Shown: positions 8,468 to 18,411, counted from the first letter of the stretch. The stretch: DNA of 64,000 nucleotides from Desulfonatronospira thiodismutans ASO3-1 (GCF_000174435.1 NZ_ACJN02000003.1:450263-514262), one strand, 5' to 3'. The notes: generated by a model from the letters alone, not told the origin. Program-made: numbers and translations.

Positions 8468-9073
8468 TTACTGGATTCTGCTTCCAATCCTGTCCCAGCG
8501 GATATTGGAGAAGCCTTCCCAGGACCAGTAGATCCTCCAGGCCTTGCCGATGATCTTTTCCCTTTCCACGAAATGATCATCCCAGAACCTGGCATCATAT
8601 GACTGATCCCGATTGTCCCCCAGGACGAAATACTTGCCTTCGGGAACCTCCTTGGGGCCGAAGGTATCACGGCTGTTCATCACCCTCTGGTCAGCGTGCT
8701 GAACATAGTCCTCCTGGACCCTGTCCCCGTTGATATACACTTCTTTATCTTCAATGAAAATCTCATCTCCTGGTGTGCCTATGACTCTTTTGATAAAATC
8801 CTTGGAAGGGTTCTCGGGAAACTCAAAAACTACTATATCCTGAAATTCGGGTCCGTCGAATTCAAATATATATCTGTCCATGAAAGGCATATGTATTCCG
8901 TAGCTGAACTTGGTTACCAGCAGGTGATCTCCGATCTCCAGAGTGGGGAGCATGGATCCCGATGGGATCTTAAAGGCCTGCACAACGAATGTCCTGATGA
9001 ATATGGCCAGAATAAGGGCTATGATCAGGGCTTCTGCATACTCTTTCAAAAGTTTGTGCCATCTGGGGTTCAT
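8468..9073 (-). CDS. lepB: Signal peptidase I
   Basis: Cleaves signal peptides from secreted proteins at the outer face of the inner membrane. 201 aa: an N-terminal membrane helix (about 13-30), the nucleophile motif IPSGSMLPTL with Ser40, the general-base motif FIKRVIGTPGDE, and the C-terminal box GDNRDQSYDARFW. One anchor helix, as in many deltaproteobacteria. It follows lepA in the same direction with 87 bp between, the common lepA-lepB pairing. Confidence 0.97.
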   Translation of the reverse strand: MNPRWHKLLKEYAEALIIALILAIFIRTFVVQAFKIPSGSMLPTLEIGDHLLVTKFSYGIHMPFMDRYIFEFDGPEFQDIVVFEFPENPSKDFIKRVIGTPGDEIFIEDKEVYINGDRVQEDYVQHADQRVMNSRDTFGPKEVPEGKYFVLGDNRDQSYDARFWDDHFVEREKIIGKAWRIYWSWEGFSNIRWDRIGSRIQ

Positions 9074-9160
9074 TTATATTTCCGTCCTGTTGGGATGTTT
9101 TTTGTATGGTTTTGTCTTTGATAAAACAGGCTGCACATGGCGTCCAGGCAGCAACCAGAT

Positions 9161-10963
9161 TTAGTCGTCTGAACTCAGGGCCGCCAGAAAGGCCTCCTGG
9201 GGGATCTCCACGCTGCCCATTTTTTTCATGCGCCTTTTGCCTTCCTTCTGCTTTTCCAGAAGCTTTCTCTTTCGGGTTATGTCGCCGCCGTAACACTTGG
9301 CAGTGACGTTTTTGCGCATGGGCGGAGTTCTTTCCCTGGCAATCACCTTGTTGCCGATGGTGGCCTGGATAATCACCTCGAAAAGCTGCCTGGGTATGAC
9401 CCTTTTGAGCTTGAGGGCCAGGGAGCGGCCTTTGTGATAGGCTTTTTCCCGATGCACAATGACCGACATGGCATCTACGGGTTCCTGGTTTATGAGTATG
9501 TCCATCTTGACCAGGTCAGCCCGGCGAAAGTCCAGGACCTCATAATCCAGGGAGGCATATCCCTTCGTAACGGACTTTAACCGGTCGAAAAAATCAAAAA
9601 CTATCTCGGCAAAAGGTATCTCATAAGTGATGATCACCCGGGTGGATGAGAGATAGCGCAGATCCTTCTGCTGGCCGCGCTTTTCCTCGCAAAGGCTCAG
9701 CACGTTACCCACGAATTCGTTGGGCACATGGATCTCCATGCGCACATAAGGCTCCCGGACCTCGTCTATCTCCTGCACCGGCGGCAAGTTGGCCGGATTG
9801 TCCACTTCCAGCACCTCTCCGTCCACCCTGTGCACCTTGTACACAACCGAAGGGGCAGTGGCTATGAGGCTTACCTGAAACTCGCGCTCCAGCCTCTCCT
9901 GAATGACATCCATGTGCAAAAGACCAAGAAATCCGCACCTGAAACCGAACCCCAGGGCCTGGGAAGTCTCGGCTTCAAACTCCAGGGCAGCATCGTTCAA
10001 CTGCAGCCGCTCCAGGGCGTTCTTGAGGCCATCGTAATCCTCGGATTCCACAGGATAAAGCCCGCAGAAAACCATGGGCTGTACCCTCTTGAATCCCGGA
10101 AACGGGCTGTCAGCAGGGCGCGCCGGGTTGGTGATGGTATCTCCCACCCGGGCCTCCTTGAGGTCCTTGATGCCGGCGCACAGAAAACCCACTTCCCCGG
10201 TGTACAGGCAGTCTGTATCCATGGGTCCTGGCGAAAAAATACCCAGCTTGGCTACTTCAAACCTTTTCCTGTTGGAAAACATCATTATTTCCTGGCCCCG
10301 CTGGATACTGCCGTCCAGGATACGAAAGAGCACCATAACTCCCAGGTAGGAATCATACCAGGAATCAAAGATAAGGGCTTTCAGGGGGTCGTCCTTTTTA
10401 CCCCTGGGAGCCGGTGTAAGGTGGACTATTTTTTCCATGAGGTCCGCCACGCCCTCCCCGGTCTTGGCACTGACCAGAGAGAGATCGGAGCAGTCCAGCC
10501 CCACTATTTCCTCTATCTCTTCAGCTATGCGCAGGGGATCAGCACTTGGCAGATCTATCTTGTTCAGAACCGGGATTATTTCCAGGTCATGGTCCAGGGC
10601 CAGATAGACATTGGCCATGGTCTGAGCCTCCACCCCCTGGGTAGCATCCACCACCAGCAGTGCCCCGTCGCAGGCCGCCAGGCTCCGGGACACCTCGTAG
10701 GAAAAATCCACGTGGCCCGGGGTATCTATCAGGTTCAGAATGTAGTCCTGCCCGTCCCTGGCCCGGTATGGAATGCGCACTGTCTGGGCCTTTATGGTAA
10801 TGCCCCTTTCCCGCTCCAGTTCCAGGCGGTCCAGGTACTGCTCTTTTTTGTCCCGGTCAGTCAAAAGACCGGTCAGTTCCAGTATTCTGTCGGCCAGGGT
10901 GGACTTGCCGTGGTCTATATGCGCGATGATACTGAAATTACGAATATTTTCCTGTTTTACCAT
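9161..10963 (-). CDS. lepA: Elongation factor 4 (LepA)
   Basis: Ribosome-bound translational GTPase. 600 aa with G1 [14 protein letters not shown]3 [12 protein letters not shown] and G4 NKIDLPSA, then EF-G-like domains II, III and V and the LepA-specific C-terminal domain ([17 protein letters not shown], ending [20 protein letters not shown]). Full family length. The sequence just before the ATG, with TTAGTGACTTACTC on the + strand at 10964, matches the leader of the 335-bp repeats further along, so repeat material reaches the start codon. Confidence 0.98.
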   Translation of the reverse strand: MVKQENIRNFSIIAHIDHGKSTLADRILELTGLLTDRDKKEQYLDRLELERERGITIKAQTVRIPYRARDGQDYILNLIDTPGHVDFSYEVSRSLAACDGALLVVDATQGVEAQTMANVYLALDHDLEIIPVLNKIDLPSADPLRIAEEIEEIVGLDCSDLSLVSAKTGEGVADLMEKIVHLTPAPRGKKDDPLKALIFDSWYDSYLGVMVLFRILDGSIQRGQEIMMFSNRKRFEVAKLGIFSPGPMDTDCLYTGEVGFLCAGIKDLKEARVGDTITNPARPADSPFPGFKRVQPMVFCGLYPVESEDYDGLKNALERLQLNDAALEFEAETSQALGFGFRCGFLGLLHMDVIQERLEREFQVSLIATAPSVVYKVHRVDGEVLEVDNPANLPPVQEIDEVREPYVRMEIHVPNEFVGNVLSLCEEKRGQQKDLRYLSSTRVIITYEIPFAEIVFDFFDRLKSVTKGYASLDYEVLDFRRADLVKMDILINQEPVDAMSVIVHREKAYHKGRSLALKLKRVIPRQLFEVIIQATIGNKVIARERTPPMRKNVTAKCYGGDITRKRKLLEKQKEGKRRMKKMGSVEIPQEAFLAALSSDD

Positions 10964-11122
10964 TTAGTGACTTACTCTTGAAACTTTGCTTGTCACGCCT
11001 CTGGCGTGATAAATTTCCTTCCAATACACAGGGGCCATAAAAAAATTTGTGCTATGGTACTGGAATTTTCCGATGATAAGCGTAAGCACGGACAGTTAAG
11101 TGGCCAGGGGCAACTTGTTCGC
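10964..11122. other. Gap before the tandem repeats, with a small hairpin
   Basis: No gene. It starts with a copy of the repeat leader (TTAGTGACTTACTC) and contains the mini-hairpin TCACGCCTCTGGCGTGA near 10994-11010. The same CACGCCTCTGGCGTG occurs inside the element at 1561-1730. The lepA promoter is not evident. Confidence 0.5.
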
Positions 11123-11814
11123 TTGGGTTGCGGGCATAGCCAGCTTTAGTGACTTACTCCTAAAACCCTGTCATAAAAAACAAGAAACTTAGACAGGATT
11201 AACAGGATTGACAGGATAAGCAATCTGCGGCCCCGGTGAAATCAGCTGCGCTGTCCTTCGGAATTTCACAGGGCAAGCCGGAAGCCGCAGATTGCATTAG
11301 CCATCCAGCACTCACTTTCTTCCGGCACCCATGAATGCAGGAAAAAAGTGAGTGCTGGAGTGATAACCTTTTGGCCTGGCTTCCGGCCAGGACAAAAATG
11401 TTTTTCTCTTAATCAATCTCTTAATCCTGTTAATCCTGTCAAAAAAGCTCTTTTCTTTATTGGGTTGCGGGCATAGCCAGCTTTAGTGACTTACTCCTAA
11501 AACCCTGTCATAAAAAACAAGAAACTTAGACAGGATTAACAGGATTGACAGGATAAGCAATCTGCGGCCCCGGTGAAATCAGCTGCGCTGTCCTTCGGAA
11601 TTTCACAGGGCAAGCCGGAAGCCGCAGATTGCATTAACCATCCAGCACTCACTTTCTTTTTCATGAGTGCCGGAAAAAAGTGAGTGCTGGAGTGATAACC
11701 TTTTGGCCTGGCTTCCGGCCAGGACAAAAATGTTTTTCTCTTAATCAATCTCTTAATCCTGTTAATCCTGTCAAAAAAGCTCTTTTCTTTATTGGGTTGC
11801 GGGCATGGCCCGCG
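11123..11814. repeat. Two tandem copies of a 335-bp multi-hairpin repeat
   Basis: Units 11123-11458 (336 bp) and 11459-11791 (333 bp) are nearly identical, and a third begins at 11792 and runs to the stop codon of the hydrogenase protease gene. Each unit has a core bounded by GACAGGATTAACAGGATT and its complement (11192-11440 and 11529-11772). Inside are hairpins CAATCTGCGGC/GCCGCAGATTG, CCAGCACTCACTTT/AAAGTGAGTGCTGG and TGGCCTGGCTTCCGGCCA. No plausible protein is encoded. Related single copies lie at 20863-21336 and 48775-49083. It could be a MITE or a transcribed structured RNA. Confidence 0.85.
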
Positions 11815-12360
11815 TTAGAGCTTTTGAACCTCACTGTTGACCAGTTGCAATACTTTTGTCTGCACCTCGTCCAGGGCCTTTTGCACCTCGGGGCTTAAGC
11901 CCTCCTGCATTTTTTCCGGAATATGCGCGGCACGGACCACGATGATGCTCAGCTTAATATCCGTGGTTTCCTGCAACTCTTTTAAAAGATTGGTGGTGGG
12001 AAACTGGTGCATGGAAAAATCAGAAATCTTTTTGGGATCCACCCGGGAGATGTCTATTTCCCGGACTTCACCGGGCTTTATGTCATCGTCTGTGGTAGTG
12101 TCGATAATTATTACCTGTTCCGGATGCTTGTCACTCAGGATCAGGTCAAAGAGAAGCGGTCTTATGGAAGTGCCCGCATCAATACAGGCCACTTCTTGAC
12201 CAAGATCCCCCCTGTCCTGAAGTGCCTTGATCGCCAGCGGCCCCATGCCGTCATCACCGTACAAGGTATTGCCGCAACCAAATACCACCACTCTGGCATC
12301 AAACATGCTAGACCAGTCCATTTCCCCTCCGCAACCAAAAAGTTGAGCCGCCTCCACCAT
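11815..12360 (-). CDS. Hydrogenase maturation endopeptidase (HyaD/HycI/FrhD family)
   Basis: Trims the C-terminal peptide from the [NiFe] large subunit after nickel insertion. 181 aa with the family opening VVVFGCGNTLYGDDGMGP and the later ACIDAGTS and QVIIIDTT strands; the acidic residues after GN and in the IDAG region are the known nickel-contacting sites. It is the last gene of the hdrA-mvhDGA operon and most likely processes MvhA. ATG 12360 has AAGGAG 11 nt upstream; an internal Met at residue 14 is an alternative. Confidence 0.88.
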   Translation of the reverse strand: MVEAAQLFGCGGEMDWSSMFDARVVVFGCGNTLYGDDGMGPLAIKALQDRGDLGQEVACIDAGTSIRPLLFDLILSDKHPEQVIIIDTTTDDDIKPGEVREIDISRVDPKKISDFSMHQFPTTNLLKELQETTDIKLSIIVVRAAHIPEKMQEGLSPEVQKALDEVQTKVLQLVNSEVQKL

Positions 12361-12446
12361 TGTGAAGACGGCTCCTTATAAACTATTTGACTTCTCCTGT
12401 CTAACAATACCGCGGCACTATTTTCAAGGAACTGTCAAAAGCTGCT

Positions 12447-13895
12447 TTATGTCCCCATTGTATCCAGGACGTTGCCGCTGGAATCCAGAACCTTGAGCTC
12501 TACGTTTACGCCGCCATCCAGGCGGTGAGTAGCACAGCTCATTCACGGGTCGTAGGCGCGTATGGCCATCTCCACCCGGTTCAAAAGACCCTGATCGTAG
12601 TTTCCGTCCTTGATTACCGCCTTGGCCGCCTGACGCACCGAGAGGTTCATGGGCGCATTGTTGTGAGTGGTGCCCACAATCAGGTTGGCCATAGTCACAA
12701 AGCCATTGTCGTCTGTCTGGTAGTGGTGAATAAGGGTGCCCCTGGGGGCTTCCACACAGCCGACTCCTTCGCCTGCTCTGGGTTGAATATCCTGACACCT
12801 GATCTCCCGGCCGGTGATTTCAGGGTCGTTTAACAGCTCCTCAGCCCGCTCGCAGGCCTGAACCAGTTCGATGAGCCTGGCCCAGTGGTAAAGAAGGGTC
12901 AGGTGCGTGGGACGTCCGAATTCCTTGCGGAAGATGTCCAGTTCCTCCTGGGCCTTGGGAGTGGCCATCTGGTCGCAGACATTGATGCGGGCCAGGGTAT
13001 TGGCCCGGTACACACCCACGGGGTCGTTCTCGTCCAGTTTGAGGTCTCCCCATTTCTTGGCGTAAGGGAACTTGAGATAGGACCATGGCTCGGTATGTTC
13101 GCCAATGTAATTCATATACTCGGAGTACTTGAACTGGTCATACTCACCATTCTGGTCCATGAGCCTCAGTTCTCCATCATACAGTTCCAGGGCTCCGTCA
13201 GATGGACGAACAGTGCCCAGGTAGCCGGAAGGAAATACTCCCAGGACCTTGACTGCATCCAGGTACTTGGGAAAGACCTCTTCCCGGGCAAACTTGATGG
13301 TGAACAGGCTGAACTCTTTGAGTTCCTGGATGCCTTGCAGGATCTCTTTTCGCTCCTCTTCCTTGAGGGGCTTGGAAAAACCGCCCACCACACCTGCAAT
13401 GGGATGAATGACCTTGCCGGCGAACTTTTCCAGCATCATCTGTCCCTTGTAGCGCATGTGCACTACCTTTTTAGCCAGCTCAGGATTGGCCCCCACGATG
13501 CCCACCACATTGCGCACGGAATAGTCCGAGTCAGGTCCCAGGACAAAATCCGGGGCAGCAAGGAAGTAAAAATGCAGGATCTTGTCCGGGATGTAGGCCA
13601 TCATCTGGCACAGTTCCCTTAGCTTTCTGCCCGTGGGAGGCAGTTCCAGCCCCAGACATTCATCTGCAGCCTTGTTGGAGGCCAGGTGATGCTGCCAGGG
13701 GCAGATCCCGCAGATGCGGTTTACGATCCTGGGCACTTCCTCTACGGGACGGCCCAGTACAAATTGTTCAAACCCGCGCAGGGAGAGTACATGCAGCCTG
13801 GCATCGGAAACATTTCCGGTATCATCCAGGTGCACAGCCACGCTGGCATGCCCCTCTATGCGGGTTATGGGAGCTATATTCAGTGTCTTACCCAT
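12447..13895 (-). CDS. mvhA: [NiFeSe] hydrogenase large subunit MvhA, selenoprotein
   Basis: Carries the Ni-Fe site of an Mvh-type (group 3) hydrogenase that feeds electrons to MvhD and HdrA. 482 aa once the in-frame TGA at 12545-12543 is read as selenocysteine (Sec451). The N-terminal nickel ligands are in RICGICPWQHH (L1). The C-terminal motif reads DP-Sec-MSCATH, where non-seleno homologues have DPCxxCxxH. Reading to the next stop (TAA 12449-12447) adds 31 residues, of which the 25 after the His should be removed by the downstream protease. A hairpin 22 nt after the TGA has the bacterial SECIS form. The start lies 2 nt after mvhG, with its AGGAGG inside the last mvhG codons. Confidence 0.93.
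12511..12525 (-). promoter_or_regulatory. SECIS-like hairpin of mvhA
   Basis: In the mRNA, CCGCC-UGGAU-GGCGG begins 17 nt after the UGA, so the loop starts at nucleotide 23. Size, distance and a G-rich loop fit bacterial SECIS elements that recruit SelB. The loop UGGAU and the 22-nt spacing are the same as in mvhD. Confidence 0.75.
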
Positions 13896-13897
13896 GT

Positions 13898-14836
13898 CTA
13901 CCTCCTAACGGGTCTTTTGAGTGTGCCGTGGGCCCCGGAAAAACGGGCCAGGTATCCCCGGCGGTCCGGCATCTTGTTTGGATCAAACCCCACAGAAGCC
14001 AGGGCCCCCATATAATCCACCAGAGGCTTGGCACCTTTTCTCACAGGACCGTAGCATCCCCGGCAGGGCACCCTGGCGGAAATGCACCTGGGAGCCCCTT
14101 CTTTGCCTCCGCATCCTACTCCAGTGACAGGTCCCAGGCACAGAAAGCCCTGCTCCAGCAGGCAGCGCATCTCGTCCAGGGGCTTTTCCGGGTCGAATTC
14201 CGGGGCGGACAGCATGCGCTTTATGTCTGCAAGACCCTTCTTGCTTTCTCTTATGGTGGGACAGGCATCACAGACAGACTTTTCCGGCATCCGGTATTCG
14301 GTCTTGCCTTCCAGAAGGGCCAGGACGGCCCCGGCGATCCAGTCCGGATGCGGCGGGCATCCTGGCAGGTACAGGTCCACCTTGACCAGTTCATCCAGGG
14401 CATAACACTGATCCAGAAGAGGTGGAATATGCTCTGTTGGGTAGTCCGCAGGATCGGTTGTAGGTGAATCCTTGTAGGTGAACTTTTTTAGTTCCTCATC
14501 GGAATACATGTTGATCATTGCCGGGATCCCGCCGTCAGTGGCACAGGTCCCCAAAGCTATAAGGATCTGGCATTTCTTGCGCATCTCCAGCAGAACTTCT
14601 TTGTGCTCCTCGTTTCTGACCCCGCCGGAGACGATGCCCACCACCGCCTCGGGGATGCTCAGATGCTCTTCCTCACCGGTCTGCCCGAAATACTTCTTAT
14701 CCAGGATGACCGGTATATGCACAAAATCCAGGTTGTTTACCAGCAGATCCACCAGGACATCGCCCACGTTCAATATGGCTATTTCACAGCCGGCACAGGC
14801 ATTCAGCCATTCTTCGGCTACTGTTACCTTGGTCAT
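13898..14836 (-). CDS. mvhG: Mvh-type hydrogenase small subunit MvhG
   Basis: Iron-sulfur small subunit that passes electrons from the Ni-Fe site toward MvhD. 312 aa with no Tat signal, as expected for a cytoplasmic group 3 enzyme. Cysteines for three clusters are visible: EEWLNACAGCE (proximal) with ALGTCATDGG and LPGCPPHPDWIAGA, then the GFLCLGPVTGVGCGG and PCRGCYGP sets near the C-terminus. GGAGG lies before ATG 14836. Placed between mvhD and mvhA in the same operon. Confidence 0.94.
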   Translation of the reverse strand: MTKVTVAEEWLNACAGCEIAILNVGDVLVDLLVNNLDFVHIPVILDKKYFGQTGEEEHLSIPEAVVGIVSGGVRNEEHKEVLLEMRKKCQILIALGTCATDGGIPAMINMYSDEELKKFTYKDSPTTDPADYPTEHIPPLLDQCYALDELVKVDLYLPGCPPHPDWIAGAVLALLEGKTEYRMPEKSVCDACPTIRESKKGLADIKRMLSAPEFDPEKPLDEMRCLLEQGFLCLGPVTGVGCGGKEGAPRCISARVPCRGCYGPVRKGAKPLVDYMGALASVGFDPNKMPDRRGYLARFSGAHGTLKRPVRR

Positions 14837-14875
14837 ATAAATACCTCCGTTAAGGAAATGAAAGGACCTTGAGCG

Positions 14876-15310
14876 CTATGCGCTCTGGGTTTCCTTGCTG
14901 ACCCGCAGGGGATTGGGCCCCAGGGACTTGATTTTATCGGTAAATTCATTGACCACCTTGGCGAACCTTGGTGCCTCTGCTGAAGATACCCAGTCCAGCC
15001 TGAACCTCTCGGGATCAATGTCCAGGTCTTCCAATACCAGCTTTATGGCCTGGGCCCTGGCGTATGCCTTGTGATTACCATCCAGGTAATGACATTCACC
15101 AAGGTGTCAGCCCAGGACCAGGACGCCGTCGGCGCCTTTTTCCAGGGCCTCCACCACCAGGTTGGGATGCACCATCCCGGAGCACATGACCCTGATGGCA
15201 CGCATGTTGGGCGGATACTGCAGCCTGGACACGCCGGCCAGGTCAGCTCCGGCATAAGCGCACCAGTTGCAGAGAAATCCCACAATGACAGGTTCTTTAT
15301 GTTCAGCCAT
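14876..15310 (-). CDS. mvhD: MvhD iron-sulfur subunit, selenoprotein
   Basis: Small [2Fe-2S] protein that links the hydrogenase to HdrA. It is 144 aa when the TGA at 15109-15107 is read as Sec68. Just after it the frame continues HLGECHYLDGNHKAYARAQ, the conserved MvhD block, so the family's GCHxGxCHY motif here is G-Sec-HLGECHY. The N-terminal part keeps FLCNWCAYAGADLAG and VMCSG. Without readthrough the protein would stop at 67 aa and lose half the domain. It starts 20 bp after hdrA with AAGGAG upstream and ends 39 bp before mvhG. Confidence 0.93.
15074..15090 (-). promoter_or_regulatory. SECIS-like hairpin of mvhD
   Basis: mRNA stem AUUACC-UGGAU-GGUAAU; its loop begins 22 nt after the UGA, the same distance and the same loop as in mvhA. 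This shared geometry across two unrelated coding sequences supports a real recoding signal. Confidence 0.75.
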
Positions 15311-15330
15311 CGTTATATCTCCTTGGTTTT

Positions 15331-18300
15331 TTAGACATTTTCCAGGACAGCATGTACCTGTGCCCTGAGCTGCTCATTGGTAAAACCGTGCACAAACACT
15401 CCCTGCTTGGGGCAGGTGGCTTCACAGATGCCGCAACCCTTGCACAGGGCCTTGTTGGTTTCGATTTTCTTGTGCTGAACACCCTCCACATCGTAGTCTG
15501 TCAGACCGATGGCCCCGTAAGGGCAGGTGTCCACGCATATGGCGCAACCGTCACAATTTTCCGTAACAAAGGACTTGATGGAGTCCAGGGGCATTACTGA
15601 CCTGGACAGGATTGTGGATGCCCTGGACACTGCGGCCTGGGCCTGGGCAATGCACTCGTCCACAGGCTTGGGGTAGTGGCAAAGTCCAGCCAGGAACATA
15701 CCGTCCACGCTCATGTCCACGGGCCTTAACTTGGCGTGGGCCTCCTGGAGAAATCCCTCGCTGTTGAGTCCGCACTTGTAGAGTTCCACCAGTTCTTTGT
15801 GTTCTGTAGGTACCACTGCTGAAGCCAGCACCAGGTAGCTGGGCCTTATTTCCACGTCCCGGTACAGGATGTGGTCCCTGGCCATCACCACCAGGTCGTC
15901 CCCGTCCTTGCTGACTCTGGGCTTGTTGTCCAGTTCGTACTGGATGAAGATGACCCCCAGTTCCCGGGCCTCTTTGTACAGGTCCTCCCGGGCACCGTAA
16001 GTCCTGATATCCCGGTAAAGAACATATACCGGCATTTTGGGGTTGGCTTTCTTCAGCTTGATGGCCGAATGCATGGTGTGTGTGCAGCACACCCGGCTGC
16101 AGTAGGGCCTGTCCGGCTCCCGTGATCCCACGCACTGAATAAAAACGGCCCCTTTGGCCTTGTCCAGGGCTGGTGCGTGCTCGGACATCTCCCGGTCGAA
16201 TTCCAGGTGGGTAAAGACCCGTTCATCCTGGCCATAGAGGTATTCCTGGGGTTTGTGTTCCTGGCCCCCGGTGCAGACGACAGCTATGCCGTACTTTATG
16301 GCCTTTTTCTCGCCGTTTACTTCTATCTCACTTACAAAATCGCCCACAGCGCCCTTATTGGTCTTGAGCTGGGCGTTTTTATATACTTTTATACTGGAGT
16401 GGTTTTCTACCCTGGAAATGAGCTCTTCCAGATAGGGCTTTATCTGTTCCCCGCGCCAGGTGGAGGCCAGGTTCCAGGCGTTGCCGCCCAGCTTGTCCGC
16501 CTTTTCCAGCAGGATGGTCTCATATCCCTGGTCAGCCAGTCCCAGGGCGCTGACCATGCCTGAGAGACCGCCTCCAACAACCAGCGCGCTCTGGTTGACG
16601 TTTACCGAGAGGTGCTCCAGGGGCTGGAGCATGGAGGCCTTGACCACTGCCATGCGTACCTGGTCCTTGGCCTTGTCCAGGGCCTTTTCAGGCTCCTTGC
16701 CGTGCACCCAGCTGTTCTGGTTGCGGATGTTGGCCATTTCAAACAGATACTCATTAAGCCCGGCATCCTTCATGGTCTCCCGGAAAAGAGGCTCGTGGGT
16801 CCTGGGAGTACAGGCCGCCACCACCACTCTGTTCAGGTTGTGCTCCTGGATCTTGTCCTTGAGCATGACCTGGGTATCCTGGGAGCAGGAAAAGAGATTG
16901 TTTTCCACCATGACCACGTTGGGCAGAGACTTGGAATATTCCACCAGCTCGTTGACATCTATGGTGCCGGCGATATTGATGCCGCAGGAGCACACAAAGA
17001 CGCCCACCCTGGGCTCTTCTCCGGACACTTCTTTTTCCGGTGGGAATGTTCTTTCCTGGGTCAGGCTTCCGCGCTGACTGCTAAGGGATATGGAAGCCGA
17101 AGCAGCGGCGCAGGAGGCATCGGTTACCGACTGGGGGATATCCTTGGGTCCCTGGTAACATCCACTGGCATAAATGCCGGGGACGTTGGTGGCTGACGGG
17201 GTAAAACTGGAACTGTCCGCGAATTTATACTTGTCCAGCTCCACTCCCAGCACCTCTGCCAGGTCAACGGAACTTTTGGAATTTTCCAGCCCAACCGACA
17301 GAACCAGGAGGTCAAACTCCTCCTTGACCCTCTCCCCGGTCTGGTCGTTGAAGTACTCCACCTTTACCCCGCAGCCGTCCTGTCCGGGATAAACTGTGTG
17401 GATACGGCTCTGGACAAAACGCACACCGTTTTCTTTGGCCTGCTCAAAGTACTTGTCAAACTCCTTGCCGTGGGTACGGATATCCATGTAGAAAATGGCC
17501 TGGTCCGTATCTCCGGTGGTATGCTCCGCCGTTACCATGGACTGCTTGATGGCGTACATGCAGCAGACCGAGGAACAGTAGCCGTTGTCGCATTTATTGA
17601 TGTTTCTGGAGCCTACGCACTGCAGCCAGGCTATCTTCTTGGGCTCGCTGCCGTCGGAAGGCCGGGTGAGATGTCCCATGCATGGACCGTTGGAAGAGAG
17701 AAGCCTCTCATATTCCATGCTGGTGACCACGTCCTTGAACTGGGAATAGGCATAGGTATCAAAGGCGGAAGGGTCAAAGGGCTTGAATCCCGGGGTCAAA
17801 ATGACCGAACCGACGTTTATTTCCTTGATTTCGTCCTGGAAATCCTGGTCCAGATCAATGGCCCCGGTGGGGCAGTACTTTTCACAGGCCCGGCATTTGC
17901 CCTTGCCTTTTTCGCCCTTGTTGCCGCCCTTGACAAAAAAGATACATGTCTCCTTTTCAATGGCGTACTTCAAGGGTACGGTCTGCCCGTACTTGATGTA
18001 TGCCGACTTGCGCTTGTCCAGCCCCTCGTTGAACTCGTCCGGAACTTTCTTGGGACACTTTTCCGCACACAGGTTACAGGCTATACATTTGTCCATGTCA
18101 ATAATGCGCGGCTTCTGGCGCACCTTGACGCTGAAGTTGCCTTCCCGGCCGCTGATTCCTTCCACCTCGGCCAGGGTCAAAAGCTCGATATTCAAGTGCC
18201 GACCGCACTCGACCAGTTTAGGCGAAATAATTCACATTGCACAATCGTTGGTGGGAAAAGTCTTGTCCAGCTGGGCCATGGCCCCGCCTATACCGGAAGA

Positions 18301-18411
18301 CTTCTCCAACAGATAGACATAGTATCCAGCGTCAGCCAGGTCCAGGGCTGACTGGATACCAGCGATTCCTCCGCCGACAACCATGACCGCGCCTACTTTT
18401 TCCGCGCTCAT
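15331..18411 (-). CDS. hdrA: HdrA-type flavin/iron-sulfur subunit, selenoprotein, double-length
   Basis: Electron hub related to heterodisulfide reductase subunit A; in methanogens HdrA takes hydrogenase electrons through MvhD and bifurcates them at its FAD. With TGA 18234-18232 read as Sec60 the protein is 1026 aa, against about 650 for usual HdrA. Residues 10-43 are the FAD motif [20 protein letters not shown], followed by NDCAM[15 protein letters not shown], where other HdrAs have Cys. Then come [12 protein letters not shown] and [13 protein letters not shown] clusters. The second half repeats the plan: [18 protein letters not shown], a second FAD motif [18 protein letters not shown], and a two-cluster ferredoxin tail ([28 protein letters not shown]). 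Start ATG 18411 has AGGGGG upstream. No HdrB or HdrC gene is adjacent. Confidence 0.92.
18194..18210 (-). promoter_or_regulatory. SECIS-like hairpin of hdrA
   Basis: mRNA stem GAGUGC/GCACUU closes a loop starting GGUC, the same loop core as E. coli fdhF. The loop begins 27 nt after the UGA, within the range seen for bacterial SECIS elements. Confidence 0.7.

Noticed and set aside
9728-10981. Plus-strand open frame of 417 codons opposite lepA
   Set aside because: Mirror frame of lepA; no motif and rich in His, Gln and Pro as antisense frames of GC-rich genes are.
11536-11748. Small minus-strand protein of 70 aa in the 335-bp repeat
   Set aside because: The frame is not kept in the other repeat copies; the conserved feature is pairing, not coding.
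12543-13895. MvhA as a complete 450-aa protein ending at TGA
   Set aside because: It would lack the essential C-terminal nickel ligands, which continue in frame right after the TGA.
15107-15310. MvhD as a 67-aa fragment or pseudogene
   Set aside because: Reading through the TGA gives the full conserved second half in the same frame; a SECIS-like hairpin follows.
15331-18195. HdrA starting at residue 73 (18195)
   Set aside because: The upstream frame encodes the first FAD motif and a good ribosome site at ATG 18411; only a Sec-type TGA separates them.
17398-18351. Plus-strand open frame opposite hdrA
   Set aside because: Antisense of the HdrA coding region, with no ribosome site or family signature.
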